Below are positions 1 through 6,103 of a stretch of 9,987 nucleotides of DNA, piece by piece. Position 1 is the first letter of the stretch. The number at the start of each line of letters is the position of its first letter. Position numbers and translations under genes: made by a program. The stretch is taken from assembly GCA_024682015.1 (NCBI GenBank), contig JAIKZT010000033.1:1-9987 (forward strand), given 5' to 3'. Under the pieces are notes generated by a model. That model made no database searches and was not told where the DNA came from. It worked only from the letters and a program-made list of their open reading frames with translations. Origin of the DNA: Clostridia bacterium. Lineage in GTDB: Bacteria; Bacillota; Clostridia; Peptostreptococcales; Anaerovoracaceae.

Positions 1-1
1 G

Positions 2-856
2 GATGGCCGCATGATCGGCCTGCAGGTGACCCCGCTGGAGGACGCGACGAGCGAAACGCCGTGCGAGGCGACGTTTGAAGGTTGCGGTGAAGATACGGAC
101 CTCAAGGCATTTACCGTTTCGGAGGAGTTCGTGCCGCTCACCGAGGCCGTAAACGCCTACGGTTCGACCCATTATTCCAAGTGGGTGCTGGCGAAAAACG
201 TGCCCGCAGGCGCGGAGATCGTGAAGGAGAAATGGACGTACACGCTCACCGAGACGCAGGATTCTTACAGCTCCGAACTGGATGGCTGGACTCAGAGAGG
301 TTTCGACTGGATCAAAACGGGCAAAGACGGCGGCACGCACTCGTACGCGACTTTCCCTGATGGGTTCGATACGGATCACGCGCTTTACGGCAAGTACGAC
401 AAGACGGCCTATGTTCCGACGTCCGGCAAGAAGGACGGCGTCGAGTGGAAGACGGACGTGACCTCCACCAGCACGGCCACCTACATCTATTGGCACTGGA
501 CGCCCAACCAGTACGAACTGGCCAGCGGCAACTACAATGTGCTTGTCGAAGACCACTATTGCTGGTTAAATGGGAGAGAATACTATAATTTCCGCGCATT
601 CGAGTCGAAGACGGAGTACGGCCACACCGATCCGAACGGGGTCAGCGGGGGCGAGTGTTTCTACGCCTGGATGAACGATCCGCAGGACGGCAGCTGGTGG
701 TGGTATCGTTTCCCGGTGTATGCGCAGACCTACGCGAAGTTCGAGAAGCTGTACCACTTTGTGCGGATCACCGAGGGGCTCGAATCGAAGACGGAAGTCC
801 TGCCCGGCGACGGGATCGGCAACGTGCAACACTGGGTAAAGTACATCATCGAGTAA
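2..856 (+). CDS. C-terminal part of a Trp/Tyr-rich, probable surface or secreted protein (5' partial)
   Basis: The reading frame is open to the left window edge and ends at TAA (854-856), so the gene begins upstream; the first in-window ATG (11-13) lies inside a domain and is not taken as the start. About 284 residues are visible. The first ~45 (starting DGRMIGLQ, later LKAFTVSEEFVPL) resemble a small beta-sandwich module often found at the C-terminal side of clostridial secreted enzymes and surface proteins; this is recalled, not searched. The rest is strongly enriched in Trp, Tyr, Thr and Gly, with clusters such as YIYWHW and WWWYRF, and has no membrane segment or LPXTG-type sorting signal. 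It ends in HWVKYIIE. A catalytic function cannot be assigned. It could be a wall-binding or carbohydrate-binding tail of a large extracellular protein. The coding call is secure, the function is not. Confidence 0.75.
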   Translation, partial: DGRMIGLQVTPLEDATSETPCEATFEGCGEDTDLKAFTVSEEFVPLTEAVNAYGSTHYSKWVLAKNVPAGAEIVKEKWTYTLTETQDSYSSELDGWTQRGFDWIKTGKDGGTHSYATFPDGFDTDHALYGKYDKTAYVPTSGKKDGVEWKTDVTSTSTATYIYWHWTPNQYELASGNYNVLVEDHYCWLNGREYYNFRAFESKTEYGHTDPNGVSGGECFYAWMNDPQDGSWWWYRFPVYAQTYAKFEKLYHFVRITEGLESKTEVLPGDGIGNVQHWVKYIIE

Positions 857-936
857 GGCATGCTGCCTGCGCGGCACATTGGCGGTTTTGAATGATGCGC
901 CGCGGTAAAACGGAGGCACATCCTGAAAATAAAACG

Positions 937-983
937 ATGGGACACGGCAGAAAGGGTTTTGCCGTGTCCCATTTGCTGTTTTT
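937..983 (+). terminator. Intrinsic terminator of the surface-protein gene, possibly bidirectional
   Basis: A perfect 13-bp stem pairs 937-949 (ATGGGACACGGCA) with 960-972 (TGCCGTGTCCCAT) around a 10-nt loop. It is followed by a T-rich run at 972-983. On the opposite strand the stem is followed by CGTTTTATTTTC, so it could also stop transcription arriving from the convergent dehydrogenase gene. It lies 80 bases after the stop of the upstream gene. Confidence 0.7.
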
Positions 984-1003
984 GGGGAATTGCCACTGCG
1001 GCG

Positions 1004-1040
1004 CCGTGGCCCATTGCGTAAGATGCCGCATGGGCCACGG
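1004..1040. repeat. 11-bp inverted repeat related to the 937-972 hairpin
   Basis: CCGTGGCCCAT (1004-1014) is the exact reverse complement of ATGGGCCACGG (1030-1040), with 15 bases between. The arms differ by one base from those of the preceding terminator hairpin (ATGGGACACGG / CCGTGTCCCAT). No good T-tract follows on either strand, so this is not called a terminator. Confidence 0.6.
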
Positions 1041-1075
1041 TCGGGGATTTGTTTGCCTATTCCGGGGAGAAGGCC

Positions 1076-1095
1076 GGTAACGATAATCCGTTGCC
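1076..1095. repeat. Small GGTAACG...CGTTGCC hairpin
   Basis: GGTAACG (1076-1082) can pair with CGTTGCC (1089-1095), including one G-U pair, around the 6-nt loop ATAATC. It is the first of several GGTAAC/GTTACC motifs in this gap. No function is evident. Confidence 0.45.
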
Positions 1096-1106
1096 AAGGT
1101 GGGCAG

Positions 1107-1146
1107 AAAAGAAAAAAGGTAACGGATCCTGAAGCGATTCGTTACC
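1107..1146 (-). terminator. Intrinsic terminator of the D-2-hydroxyacid dehydrogenase gene
   Basis: Read on the minus strand, GGTAACGAATC (1146-1136) and GATCCGTTACC (1128-1118) form a stem of seven plus three pairs with one mismatch around a 7-nt loop. A strong T-tract (TTTTTTCTTTT, 1117-1107) follows immediately. It lies about 145 bases beyond the dehydrogenase stop codon and in the right orientation for it. Confidence 0.8.
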
Positions 1147-1174
1147 ATTGCTGCATTTGAAGGGGTTTAGTAAC

Positions 1175-1189
1175 CGATAACCGTTATCG
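1175..1189. promoter_or_regulatory. 15-bp perfect palindrome, operator-like
   Basis: CGATAAC (1175-1181), one central base, then GTTATCG (1183-1189). With a one-base centre it cannot form a normal hairpin loop at full length, so it looks more like a dimeric protein-binding site. Its half-site resembles the GGTAAC/GTTACC motifs around it and near the dehydrogenase promoter. The function is unknown. Confidence 0.4.
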
Positions 1190-1290
1190 AACCTGCCGGC
1201 TATTGCGATTGGTAACAGGCGCGCGGACTTGAGCGGCCCGGGAGCGGCTGACAAAGCAACCGGCACGGACCTGAGCAGCTTTGATGCAGC

Positions 1291-2265
1291 CTACGAGCGG
1301 CTCACGCGGTAGCCGGTGGCGAGATCCACGACGCTTTCGAGCGGCTCGCCGGCGACGAAGTGCGCCAGGTTGACCGTGCAGCGCTCCACGATGCGGTGGA
1401 AGGGATAGAGCTGGCGGAACAGGCCGGCCACGTGCGGCGTAACGAGGCAGTTGCGGCAATCCCACAGCGGGTGATCCGCCGGAAGCGGTTCGGGATCCGT
1501 AACGTCGAGGGCTGCGCCGCCAAGCCTGCCAGCATTCAGCGCTTCGGCGAGGGCGTCGGAGTCCACGGCCGAGCCGCGGCCGACGTTCACGAGGATGGCG
1601 GTGGATTTCATCATGGCCAGCGTTTCGGCGTTGATCACCTTCTGCGTCTGCGGGGAATTGGGCAGGCACAGCGCCACGAAATCAGCTTCCGGCAGCAGGC
1701 GCGGCAGGTCTTCGAGCGTGCCGACCTCGTCCACGCAATCGGGTTTGTCTCCCTTCGTGCGGCGGATAGCCTTGACGCTGCAGCCGAGGGCCTTCATGCG
1801 CTGCGCGAAGTTGACCCCGATATCGCCCAGGCCGATGACCAGCGCCTGATGCTCGGTAATACAGGTAGGCAGCTCCACACGCTGCCAGTTGTGGTCCTTC
1901 ATGTGGTCGCGGTAGACCTGGAAGTGCCGGATGAGCATAATGATGGAGCCGATCATGTATTCGGCGATCGTGCCGCCGTACGCTCCTGTGGAATTGGAAA
2001 GCAGGCAGCTCTGCGGCGCGTGGAACATCTCCAGCTTCGCGTAGCCGTCTGAGCCGGCCGAATCCAGCTGTACGAATTTCATCTTCGGCAGATCGTGCAG
2101 AAGCTTTGTATCCACGCAGCCGAGCAGCACGTCGGCCCACTCCAGTTCCTCGCGGGTGACGCCGTCCTGGGTGCTCCAGCGGAATTCGCATTTGCCGCCG
2201 CCAGCCTTCGCGATCCTTGCTTTTTCTTCTTCATTAACGGGTAAAACGCACAGTACGTTAAACAT
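1291..2265 (-). CDS. D-2-hydroxyacid dehydrogenase (NAD(P)-dependent)
   Basis: This 324-residue protein belongs to the D-isomer-specific 2-hydroxyacid dehydrogenase family, cytosolic enzymes that interconvert 2-keto acids and D-2-hydroxyacids. The nucleotide-binding motif GLGDIG is at residues 145-150. The family's catalytic triad is visible: Arg230 in NVGRGS, Glu259 in DPEPLP and His278 in TPHVAG. Length and domain order (split catalytic domain with an inserted Rossmann domain at about 100-285) match full-length members. Basic residues after the second Rossmann strand (RRTK, 168-171) hint at NADP(H) preference, as in glyoxylate/hydroxypyruvate reductases, but this is an inference. The exact substrate cannot be read from sequence. 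ATG at 2265 is preceded by AAAAGGAGA at a good distance. The gene is monocistronic, with a promoter at 2307-2336 and a terminator at 1107-1146. Confidence 0.93.
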   Translation of the reverse strand: MFNVLCVLPVNEEEKARIAKAGGGKCEFRWSTQDGVTREELEWADVLLGCVDTKLLHDLPKMKFVQLDSAGSDGYAKLEMFHAPQSCLLSNSTGAYGGTIAEYMIGSIIMLIRHFQVYRDHMKDHNWQRVELPTCITEHQALVIGLGDIGVNFAQRMKALGCSVKAIRRTKGDKPDCVDEVGTLEDLPRLLPEADFVALCLPNSPQTQKVINAETLAMMKSTAILVNVGRGSAVDSDALAEALNAGRLGGAALDVTDPEPLPADHPLWDCRNCLVTPHVAGLFRQLYPFHRIVERCTVNLAHFVAGEPLESVVDLATGYRVSRS

Positions 2266-2306
2266 GTCGGTCTCCTTTTGCTATTACGGGGAAGATGGAT
2301 AACCCT

Positions 2307-2336
2307 ATTATAACAAATAACCGAGGGTTTTGGTAA
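2307..2336 (-). promoter_or_regulatory. Predicted promoter of the D-2-hydroxyacid dehydrogenase gene
   Basis: On the minus strand a perfect -10 box TATAAT (2312-2307) is preceded, across an 18-base spacer, by a -35-like TTACCA (2336-2331; four of six consensus bases). The leader to the ATG at 2265 is about 35 bases. An inverted repeat, AACCCT (2301-2306) and AGGGTT (2324-2329), flanks the -10 region and could be an operator. Confidence 0.6.
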
Positions 2337-2340
2337 CATT

Positions 2341-2393
2341 GAGTCAGGGGACGTTTCTCCTGACTCTGAGTCAGCGGAAACGTCCCCTGACTC
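2341..2393. repeat. REPIN-like palindrome: two 26-bp GAGTCAG...CTGACTC units head to head
   Basis: Unit 1 (2341-2366) begins GAGTCAGG and ends CCTGACTC. Unit 2 (2368-2393) begins GAGTCAG and ends CCCCTGACTC. Each unit has its own terminal inverted repeat. Unit 2 is the reverse complement of unit 1 except for two adjacent bases, so the whole forms a 53-base near-perfect palindrome centred on 2367. It sits between divergent promoters. The core GGGGACGTTTC resembles a repeat family I recall as common in Clostridia. A third copy lies at 6058-6083. Confidence 0.85.
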
Positions 2394-2413
2394 ACAGCTC
2401 CAAAGCCTGTAAT

Positions 2414-2442
2414 TTGCGTATTCTGCAGGCGCGTGATATAAT
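2414..2442 (+). promoter_or_regulatory. Predicted sigma-A promoter of the transglycosylase-scpAB operon
   Basis: A perfect extended -10, TGATATAAT (2434-2442), is preceded by a weaker -35, TTGCGT (2414-2419), across a 17-base spacer. Transcription would start near 2449, leaving a leader of about 30 bases before the TTG start at 2480. It is downstream of the REPIN-like repeat, so the repeat would not be transcribed as part of this leader. Confidence 0.7.
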
Positions 2443-2465
2443 TATTATCTATGCAACTGCATGCG

Positions 2466-2472
2466 AGGAGGT
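2466..2472 (+). promoter_or_regulatory. Strong ribosome-binding site that fixes a TTG start
   Basis: AGGAGGT ends seven bases before TTG at 2480, which directly precedes the hydrophobic anchor (LILILWVFALCGF). Upstream in-frame candidates, such as TTG at 2330, lie inside or before the repeat and upstream of the promoter, so they are not used. Confidence 0.8.
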
Positions 2473-2479
2473 ACGACGC

Positions 2480-3790
2480 TTGCATAAAAACAGGTGGCAG
2501 ATCCTGATCCTCATCCTCTGGGTTTTCGCGCTGTGCGGGTTTGCGCGGTTCATCGACCGCATCGAACTGCCCGAGCGCGAGCCGCTTACCGAGCCGCATC
2601 CCGACGAACTGGCGGCCGCCCCGGACCACGTGGATCTCTGGTTTCTGGCCAAAGACATCTATATAAACGGCGTACACGTAAACAATTACGAAGCAGAGCA
2701 TCCCCTGTACGTGCTCGCGGGCGAAGGCGGCGAGCTGTTTTTCCCGCTGGACGCGGCCTGGCGCAACTGTCTGGGGTTTGAGATCTGGATCATGCGCGAG
2801 AATAAACTGATCCTGCTGAAGGATGCCGAGAGCGGCCCCGTGGAGCTGGCGACCGGCGAACTCGTCTGCAACCTGGAGGATTCCGAGGCTGATCTGGAGC
2901 GCGGATACACGATCATGCTCACGGACGATTTTGCGGCTGAGGCCGGCAAGACCGACGAAGAGCGCGCCAAAGAAGAGGCCGAGGCTCTGCGCGTGGAATG
3001 GTATCTCAGCAAGATGCCCTGGCTCGAGAACCTGCCCTACGGCCTGTCTGAGAAATACGACATTCCGGAGAAGCTCGGCTTTTCGCGCATCTCCATCGAA
3101 CGCGAAGTCATCCACGAATGCGCGAGCTTCCTGCAGACGGAGGATTGCGTCTATCTGCCGCTGAAGTGGTTCACCGACAGCCGTGTGTTCGGCTGGAGCG
3201 TTTACGTCGACGAGGTGTCGGGCGTGTACGTCAGCACGGACCCGTCCGTTCCCGCCGAGAGCCTGTACCGTGAGGACAACGCGTCGTACATCGCGGGGCT
3301 CGCGGCCTACATGCAGTCCTGGAACCGCAATCTGGATTATCACCGCGCGCTGTACTACGAGTACGTCTTCCGCCACGAGGCTTTCGTGTCCGGCGTGGAG
3401 CAGACTTTCCTCATGGCCGTCTGCCGCGGCGAGGGCATGTTCCGCGAGGACGTCATCGGGGGCGGTGCTGTGGGGCTCATGCAGATCATGCCGCGTACCG
3501 GCGCCCGCTACGGCTACCCGTACGAGGTCCTGTTTGACCCGCACAAGAACGTGGAGTTCGGCGCGTACTACATCGCGTGGTTCCTGCGCAGCTACGGCGG
3601 CAACGTGATCACGGCCATGTCCGCCTACAACGCCGGGCCTGCCAACGTGGCAGCCGGCAATTACCGCACGGACTATGCGGAGCGGCAGCTGCTGCATCAG
3701 AGCAACCTGCTGGCGTTCCTCGAAAACCGCGGATACAGCACGGAATTCACTGCCGAAGAGTCTGCCAAAGAGGCAAGCGCGGAGGAATAA
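2480..3790 (+). CDS. Membrane-anchored lytic transglycosylase with SLT domain
   Basis: From the TTG start the protein is 436 residues. A short basic N-terminus and one hydrophobic segment (about residues 7-23) should anchor it in the membrane with the rest outside. Residues ~57-115 and ~212-252 contain two stretches (INGVHV...FFPLDAAW; CVYLPLKWF...GWSVYVDE) that resemble halves of the copper-amine-oxidase N-terminal-like module, probably a binding or spacer domain; this is tentative. The C-terminal SLT fold (about 305-415) shows the probable catalytic Glu318 in RGEGMF, GLMQIMP (332-338) and AYNAGP (382-387). Such enzymes cleave the MurNAc-GlcNAc bond of peptidoglycan and form 1,6-anhydro-MurNAc ends. 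The tail is Glu/Ala-rich. Its TAA overlaps the scpA ATG by one base, so translation is probably coupled. Confidence 0.9.
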   Translation: MHKNRWQILILILWVFALCGFARFIDRIELPEREPLTEPHPDELAAAPDHVDLWFLAKDIYINGVHVNNYEAEHPLYVLAGEGGELFFPLDAAWRNCLGFEIWIMRENKLILLKDAESGPVELATGELVCNLEDSEADLERGYTIMLTDDFAAEAGKTDEERAKEEAEALRVEWYLSKMPWLENLPYGLSEKYDIPEKLGFSRISIEREVIHECASFLQTEDCVYLPLKWFTDSRVFGWSVYVDEVSGVYVSTDPSVPAESLYREDNASYIAGLAAYMQSWNRNLDYHRALYYEYVFRHEAFVSGVEQTFLMAVCRGEGMFREDVIGGGAVGLMQIMPRTGARYGYPYEVLFDPHKNVEFGAYYIAWFLRSYGGNVITAMSAYNAGPANVAAGNYRTDYAERQLLHQSNLLAFLENRGYSTEFTAEESAKEASAEE

Positions 3791-4563
3791 TGGCATATAA
3801 AGTTAAGCTGGACATCTTTGAAGGGCCCTTCGACCTGCTCGTCTACCTGATCGAGCACGCGAAGATGAGCATCTACGACATCAAAGTGTCCGAGATCACA
3901 ACGCAATATCTGGCGACCATCGCCGAGATGAAGGCGCATGACGTCGCCGTTACGCAGGAATTCATGGTGCTCGCGGCTGAACTCATCGAGCTGAAGAGCC
4001 GCATGCTGCTGCCCAGAAGCGAGGACGGCGAGGAAGAGGAGGAGGAAGACCCCCGCAGCGGACTCGTCGCGCGGCTGCTGGAGTACAAGCAGTACAAGGA
4101 GATGGCGGCCTTCCTGGAGGAGCAGGCAGAAGCCACCGCGCACAGCCACGCCAAGCCTCAAGAGGATCTGACGGCCTACGTCGGCGAAGCGGAGGAATTG
4201 CTGAAGACCGACATGAACGCCTTCGTCAAGGCCTTCTACGCCTTCCTGTTCCGCAAGCAGCGCCTCGACGAGATGCGCCGGGTCTACGAGCGCGTGGAGC
4301 GCCAGCGCATGTCCGTGGAGACGCGCATCACGCAGATCCGCGAGCTGTTCCACGGCAGGAAAAAGCTGATGTTCTCGGAGATGATCAAGGAGGACAGCAG
4401 CCCGTATAACCAGGTGATCACGTTCATGTCGCTGCTGGAGCTCATCAAGCAGAAGGATGTGGAGGCCACGCAGAAAAAGCGGTTCGGGGACATCGCTGTG
4501 CGGCTCATCGAAGAAAAGCCGGAAGAGCCGGCCGCCCCCGCAGAGGAAAGGAGCCTTTCATGA
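3790..4563 (+). CDS. scpA: Segregation and condensation protein A (kleisin)
   Basis: The 257-residue protein is the kleisin subunit of the SMC-ScpAB complex, which bridges SMC heads and organises and segregates the chromosome. The N-terminal signature FEGPFDLLVYLIEHAKMSIYDI region is at 10-31. The conserved helix ending in LKSRMLLP spans about 57-75. An acidic linker (DGEEEEEED, 79-87) follows, typical of ScpA and variable in length. The C-terminal winged-helix segment is at ~205-240 (VITFMSLLELIK). Length fits the family. The ATG at 3790 overlaps the previous stop (TAATG) and has GGAGG at 3781-3785. The stop overlaps scpB as ATGA. A longer frame opening upstream at 3577 is only read-through of the transglycosylase gene in another frame. 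Confidence 0.96.
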   Translation: MAYKVKLDIFEGPFDLLVYLIEHAKMSIYDIKVSEITTQYLATIAEMKAHDVAVTQEFMVLAAELIELKSRMLLPRSEDGEEEEEEDPRSGLVARLLEYKQYKEMAAFLEEQAEATAHSHAKPQEDLTAYVGEAEELLKTDMNAFVKAFYAFLFRKQRLDEMRRVYERVERQRMSVETRITQIRELFHGRKKLMFSEMIKEDSSPYNQVITFMSLLELIKQKDVEATQKKRFGDIAVRLIEEKPEEPAAPAEERSLS

Positions 4564-5171
4564 CCAAAGAGAGCATCAAATCGGCGCTGGAGTCCATCCT
4601 GTTCGTCTGGGGTGAGCCGCTCGAGGCCAAGACCGCCGCGGAACTGTTCAACATGCCCGCGGGCGACATGGTCCATCTTCTGCGCGAACTGGCTGAGGAT
4701 TACGAGGAGCGGGGCAGCGGCCTGCGCATCCGCGAGGCGGACAAGGCGTTCCAGCTCTGCACGAATCCCGAAAATGACGATTACATCACGCGGCTCTGCA
4801 CGCCTGTCAAGGAGAAGCGCCTGTCGCAGGCGGCTCTGGAAGTGCTGGCGGTGGTCGCATACAAACAGCCCGTTACGAAGGCGCAGATCGACGCCGTGCG
4901 CGGCATCAAGAGCGACCGCGTGCTGGAGACGCTCATGCGCAAGGACCTCGTGGAGGAAAAGGGCCGGAGCACCGGCATCGGGCGGCCCATCCTCTACGGC
5001 ACGACCCGCAATTTCCTGCTCGTGTTCGGCTTCGAGTCCCTCGCGGATCTGCCGGAGCTCGAGGACATCGGCAGCATCACGCTCGAGGACGAGTCCGAGG
5101 AACTGCTGCGGCAGATGGCTGACCCCGACCAGCTGACCCTTCCCATCGACGCGGAGGCGGCTCATGAATGA
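4560..5171 (+). CDS. scpB: Segregation and condensation protein B
   Basis: ScpB, 203 residues, dimerises and binds the linker of ScpA in the SMC complex. Two winged-helix domains are expected at about 1-85 and 86-165. The family signature LSQAALEVLAVVAYKQPVT (88-106) is followed by an AQIDAVRGIKSD stretch and by GRSTGIGRPILYGTT (135-149) leading to FLLVFG (152-157). An acidic C-terminal tail follows. The ATG lies in an ATGA overlap with scpA, and an AGGAAAGGAG Shine-Dalgarno stretch lies within the end of scpA. It overlaps the next gene by eight bases. This pairing with scpA is near universal in Bacillota and confirms both calls. Confidence 0.96.
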   Translation: MTKESIKSALESILFVWGEPLEAKTAAELFNMPAGDMVHLLRELAEDYEERGSGLRIREADKAFQLCTNPENDDYITRLCTPVKEKRLSQAALEVLAVVAYKQPVTKAQIDAVRGIKSDRVLETLMRKDLVEEKGRSTGIGRPILYGTTRNFLLVFGFESLADLPELEDIGSITLEDESEELLRQMADPDQLTLPIDAEAAHE

Positions 5172-6054
5172 CAATACCCGGCGGACCGGCCTGCTGCTGG
5201 CAGCGCTGGCCGCGATCTTCTTCGGCATCTCCTCCATCACGGCAAAACTCGCGTCCGTAAACGCCGGCGGCAACGGCATCTCCATCGCTTTTTACCGCAA
5301 TCTGTCCGTACTGCCCCTCATGGCGGTCATCCTGAAGGTGAAGGGTTACGGCTTTTCGCTCACGAAGAAGCAGTTCATTTCGCTTCTTTTCATCGGCATG
5401 ACCGGCGGCGGCCTGACGGCCATGCTGCTGTACGTGGCTTACGATTACATCTCCGTGGGGCTCACCATGTGCCTGCATTTCACCTATCCGGCGCTTGTCG
5501 CCCTGTTCTACGCCCTGTTCTTCAAGGAAAAGCTGACGAAGGTACAGGCCGCCGCGCTGCTATTGGCCTGCGCGGGCATCTGGGTGATGATGTTCGGAGG
5601 TTTGGAAGCAAGTCCCATGGGCATCGCGATCGCGCTGCTGTCGGGCGTTGCGTATGCTACGTATCTTGTCATCACCGACAAGAGCGGCATCCGGGAACTG
5701 CCGGGCTTTAAGATCGCGTTCTACAACACGCTGTTCAGCCTGTTCTTCCTGTTCCTGTTCGGCCGCCTGCTTGGATTTACGTTCACGGAATGCCACCGGC
5801 CGGGCTGGATCTGGCTGTTCTTGACAGGTCTGTTCGTCGTCTGCGTGGGCAACGTGATGACCCCCGAAGCGGTCAAGCGCATCGGACCGACCATTACGGC
5901 CATCCTGGGCATCCTGGAGCCGATCACGAGCCTCATCTGCAGCATTCTGCTGCTGGGTGAGCCGTTCACGGCCCGCACGCTCTTCGGCGGCGTTCTCGTG
6001 CTCATTTCCGCGCTTCTGATCACCCTGGGCGACCTGAAGCCGAAGAAACAATAG
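5164..6054 (+). CDS. DMT-superfamily (EamA) transporter
   Basis: The 296-residue protein is a typical ten-helix drug/metabolite transporter made of two EamA repeats, about residues 9-143 and 152-288. The first repeat ends with the common pattern HFTYPALVALFYALFFKEKL and the second with ILEPITSLICSILLLGEP, both characteristic of the family. It should lie in the cytoplasmic membrane and exchange or export a small metabolite; the substrate cannot be inferred. ATG at 5164 has GGAGG at 5153-5157, and the gene overlaps scpB by eight bases, so it belongs to the same transcript. A 26-bp repeat follows the stop by three bases. No role in SMC function is known; the linkage is likely only transcriptional. 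Confidence 0.92.
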   Translation: MNDNTRRTGLLLAALAAIFFGISSITAKLASVNAGGNGISIAFYRNLSVLPLMAVILKVKGYGFSLTKKQFISLLFIGMTGGGLTAMLLYVAYDYISVGLTMCLHFTYPALVALFYALFFKEKLTKVQAAALLLACAGIWVMMFGGLEASPMGIAIALLSGVAYATYLVITDKSGIRELPGFKIAFYNTLFSLFFLFLFGRLLGFTFTECHRPGWIWLFLTGLFVVCVGNVMTPEAVKRIGPTITAILGILEPITSLICSILLLGEPFTARTLFGGVLVLISALLITLGDLKPKKQ

Positions 6055-6057
6055 TGT

Positions 6058-6083
6058 GAGTCAGCAGAAACGTCCCCTGACTC
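6058..6083. repeat. Single 26-bp GAGTCAG...CTGACTC repeat unit
   Basis: This is identical to unit 2 of the palindrome at 2341-2393 except for one base (GTCAGCAGAAACG versus GTCAGCGGAAACG). It fills almost the entire gap between the transporter stop and the Shine-Dalgarno sequence of the HAD gene (6091-6094), without a partner unit. Its terminal arms GAGTCAG/CTGACTC can form a 7-bp stem. Confidence 0.85.
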
Positions 6084-6103
6084 CAAAAAAGGAGCCTTCA
6101 TAG

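Larger units (their letters stand above)
857..1290. other. Non-coding region between convergent genes, rich in inverted repeats
   Basis: There is no convincing gene here. The region separates the + strand surface-protein gene from the - strand dehydrogenase gene. It holds a 13-bp hairpin (937-972), a second related inverted repeat (1004-1040), a small GGTAAC-type hairpin (1076-1095), a strong minus-strand terminator (1107-1146), a 15-bp palindrome (1175-1189) and a lone GGTAAC (1211-1216). Bases 1217-1290 show nothing recognisable. Confidence 0.7.

Noticed and set aside
892..1080. Small plus-strand frame of 62 codons after the first gene
   Set aside because: It consists mostly of translated hairpin arms (MGHGR twice) and lacks a good ribosome-binding site.
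1360..2052. Plus-strand open frame inside the dehydrogenase gene
   Set aside because: The opposite strand has the complete catalytic triad and nucleotide-binding motif; the + frame has no domain or ribosome-binding site.
2330..2479. N-terminal extension of the transglycosylase from TTG at 2330
   Set aside because: The extension is translated repeat sequence, lies upstream of the predicted promoter start, and would bury the membrane anchor behind 50 residues.
2258..3796. Long antisense open frame opposite the transglycosylase gene
   Set aside because: It has no recognisable domains, its composition mirrors the GC-rich codons of the real gene, and the + strand frame has clear SLT motifs, promoter and ribosome-binding site.
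4284..5285. Antisense open frame of about 330 codons opposite scpA, scpB and the transporter start
   Set aside because: It spans the junctions of three well-identified genes and shows low-complexity Arg/Ala/Leu composition, a usual shadow in GC-rich DNA.
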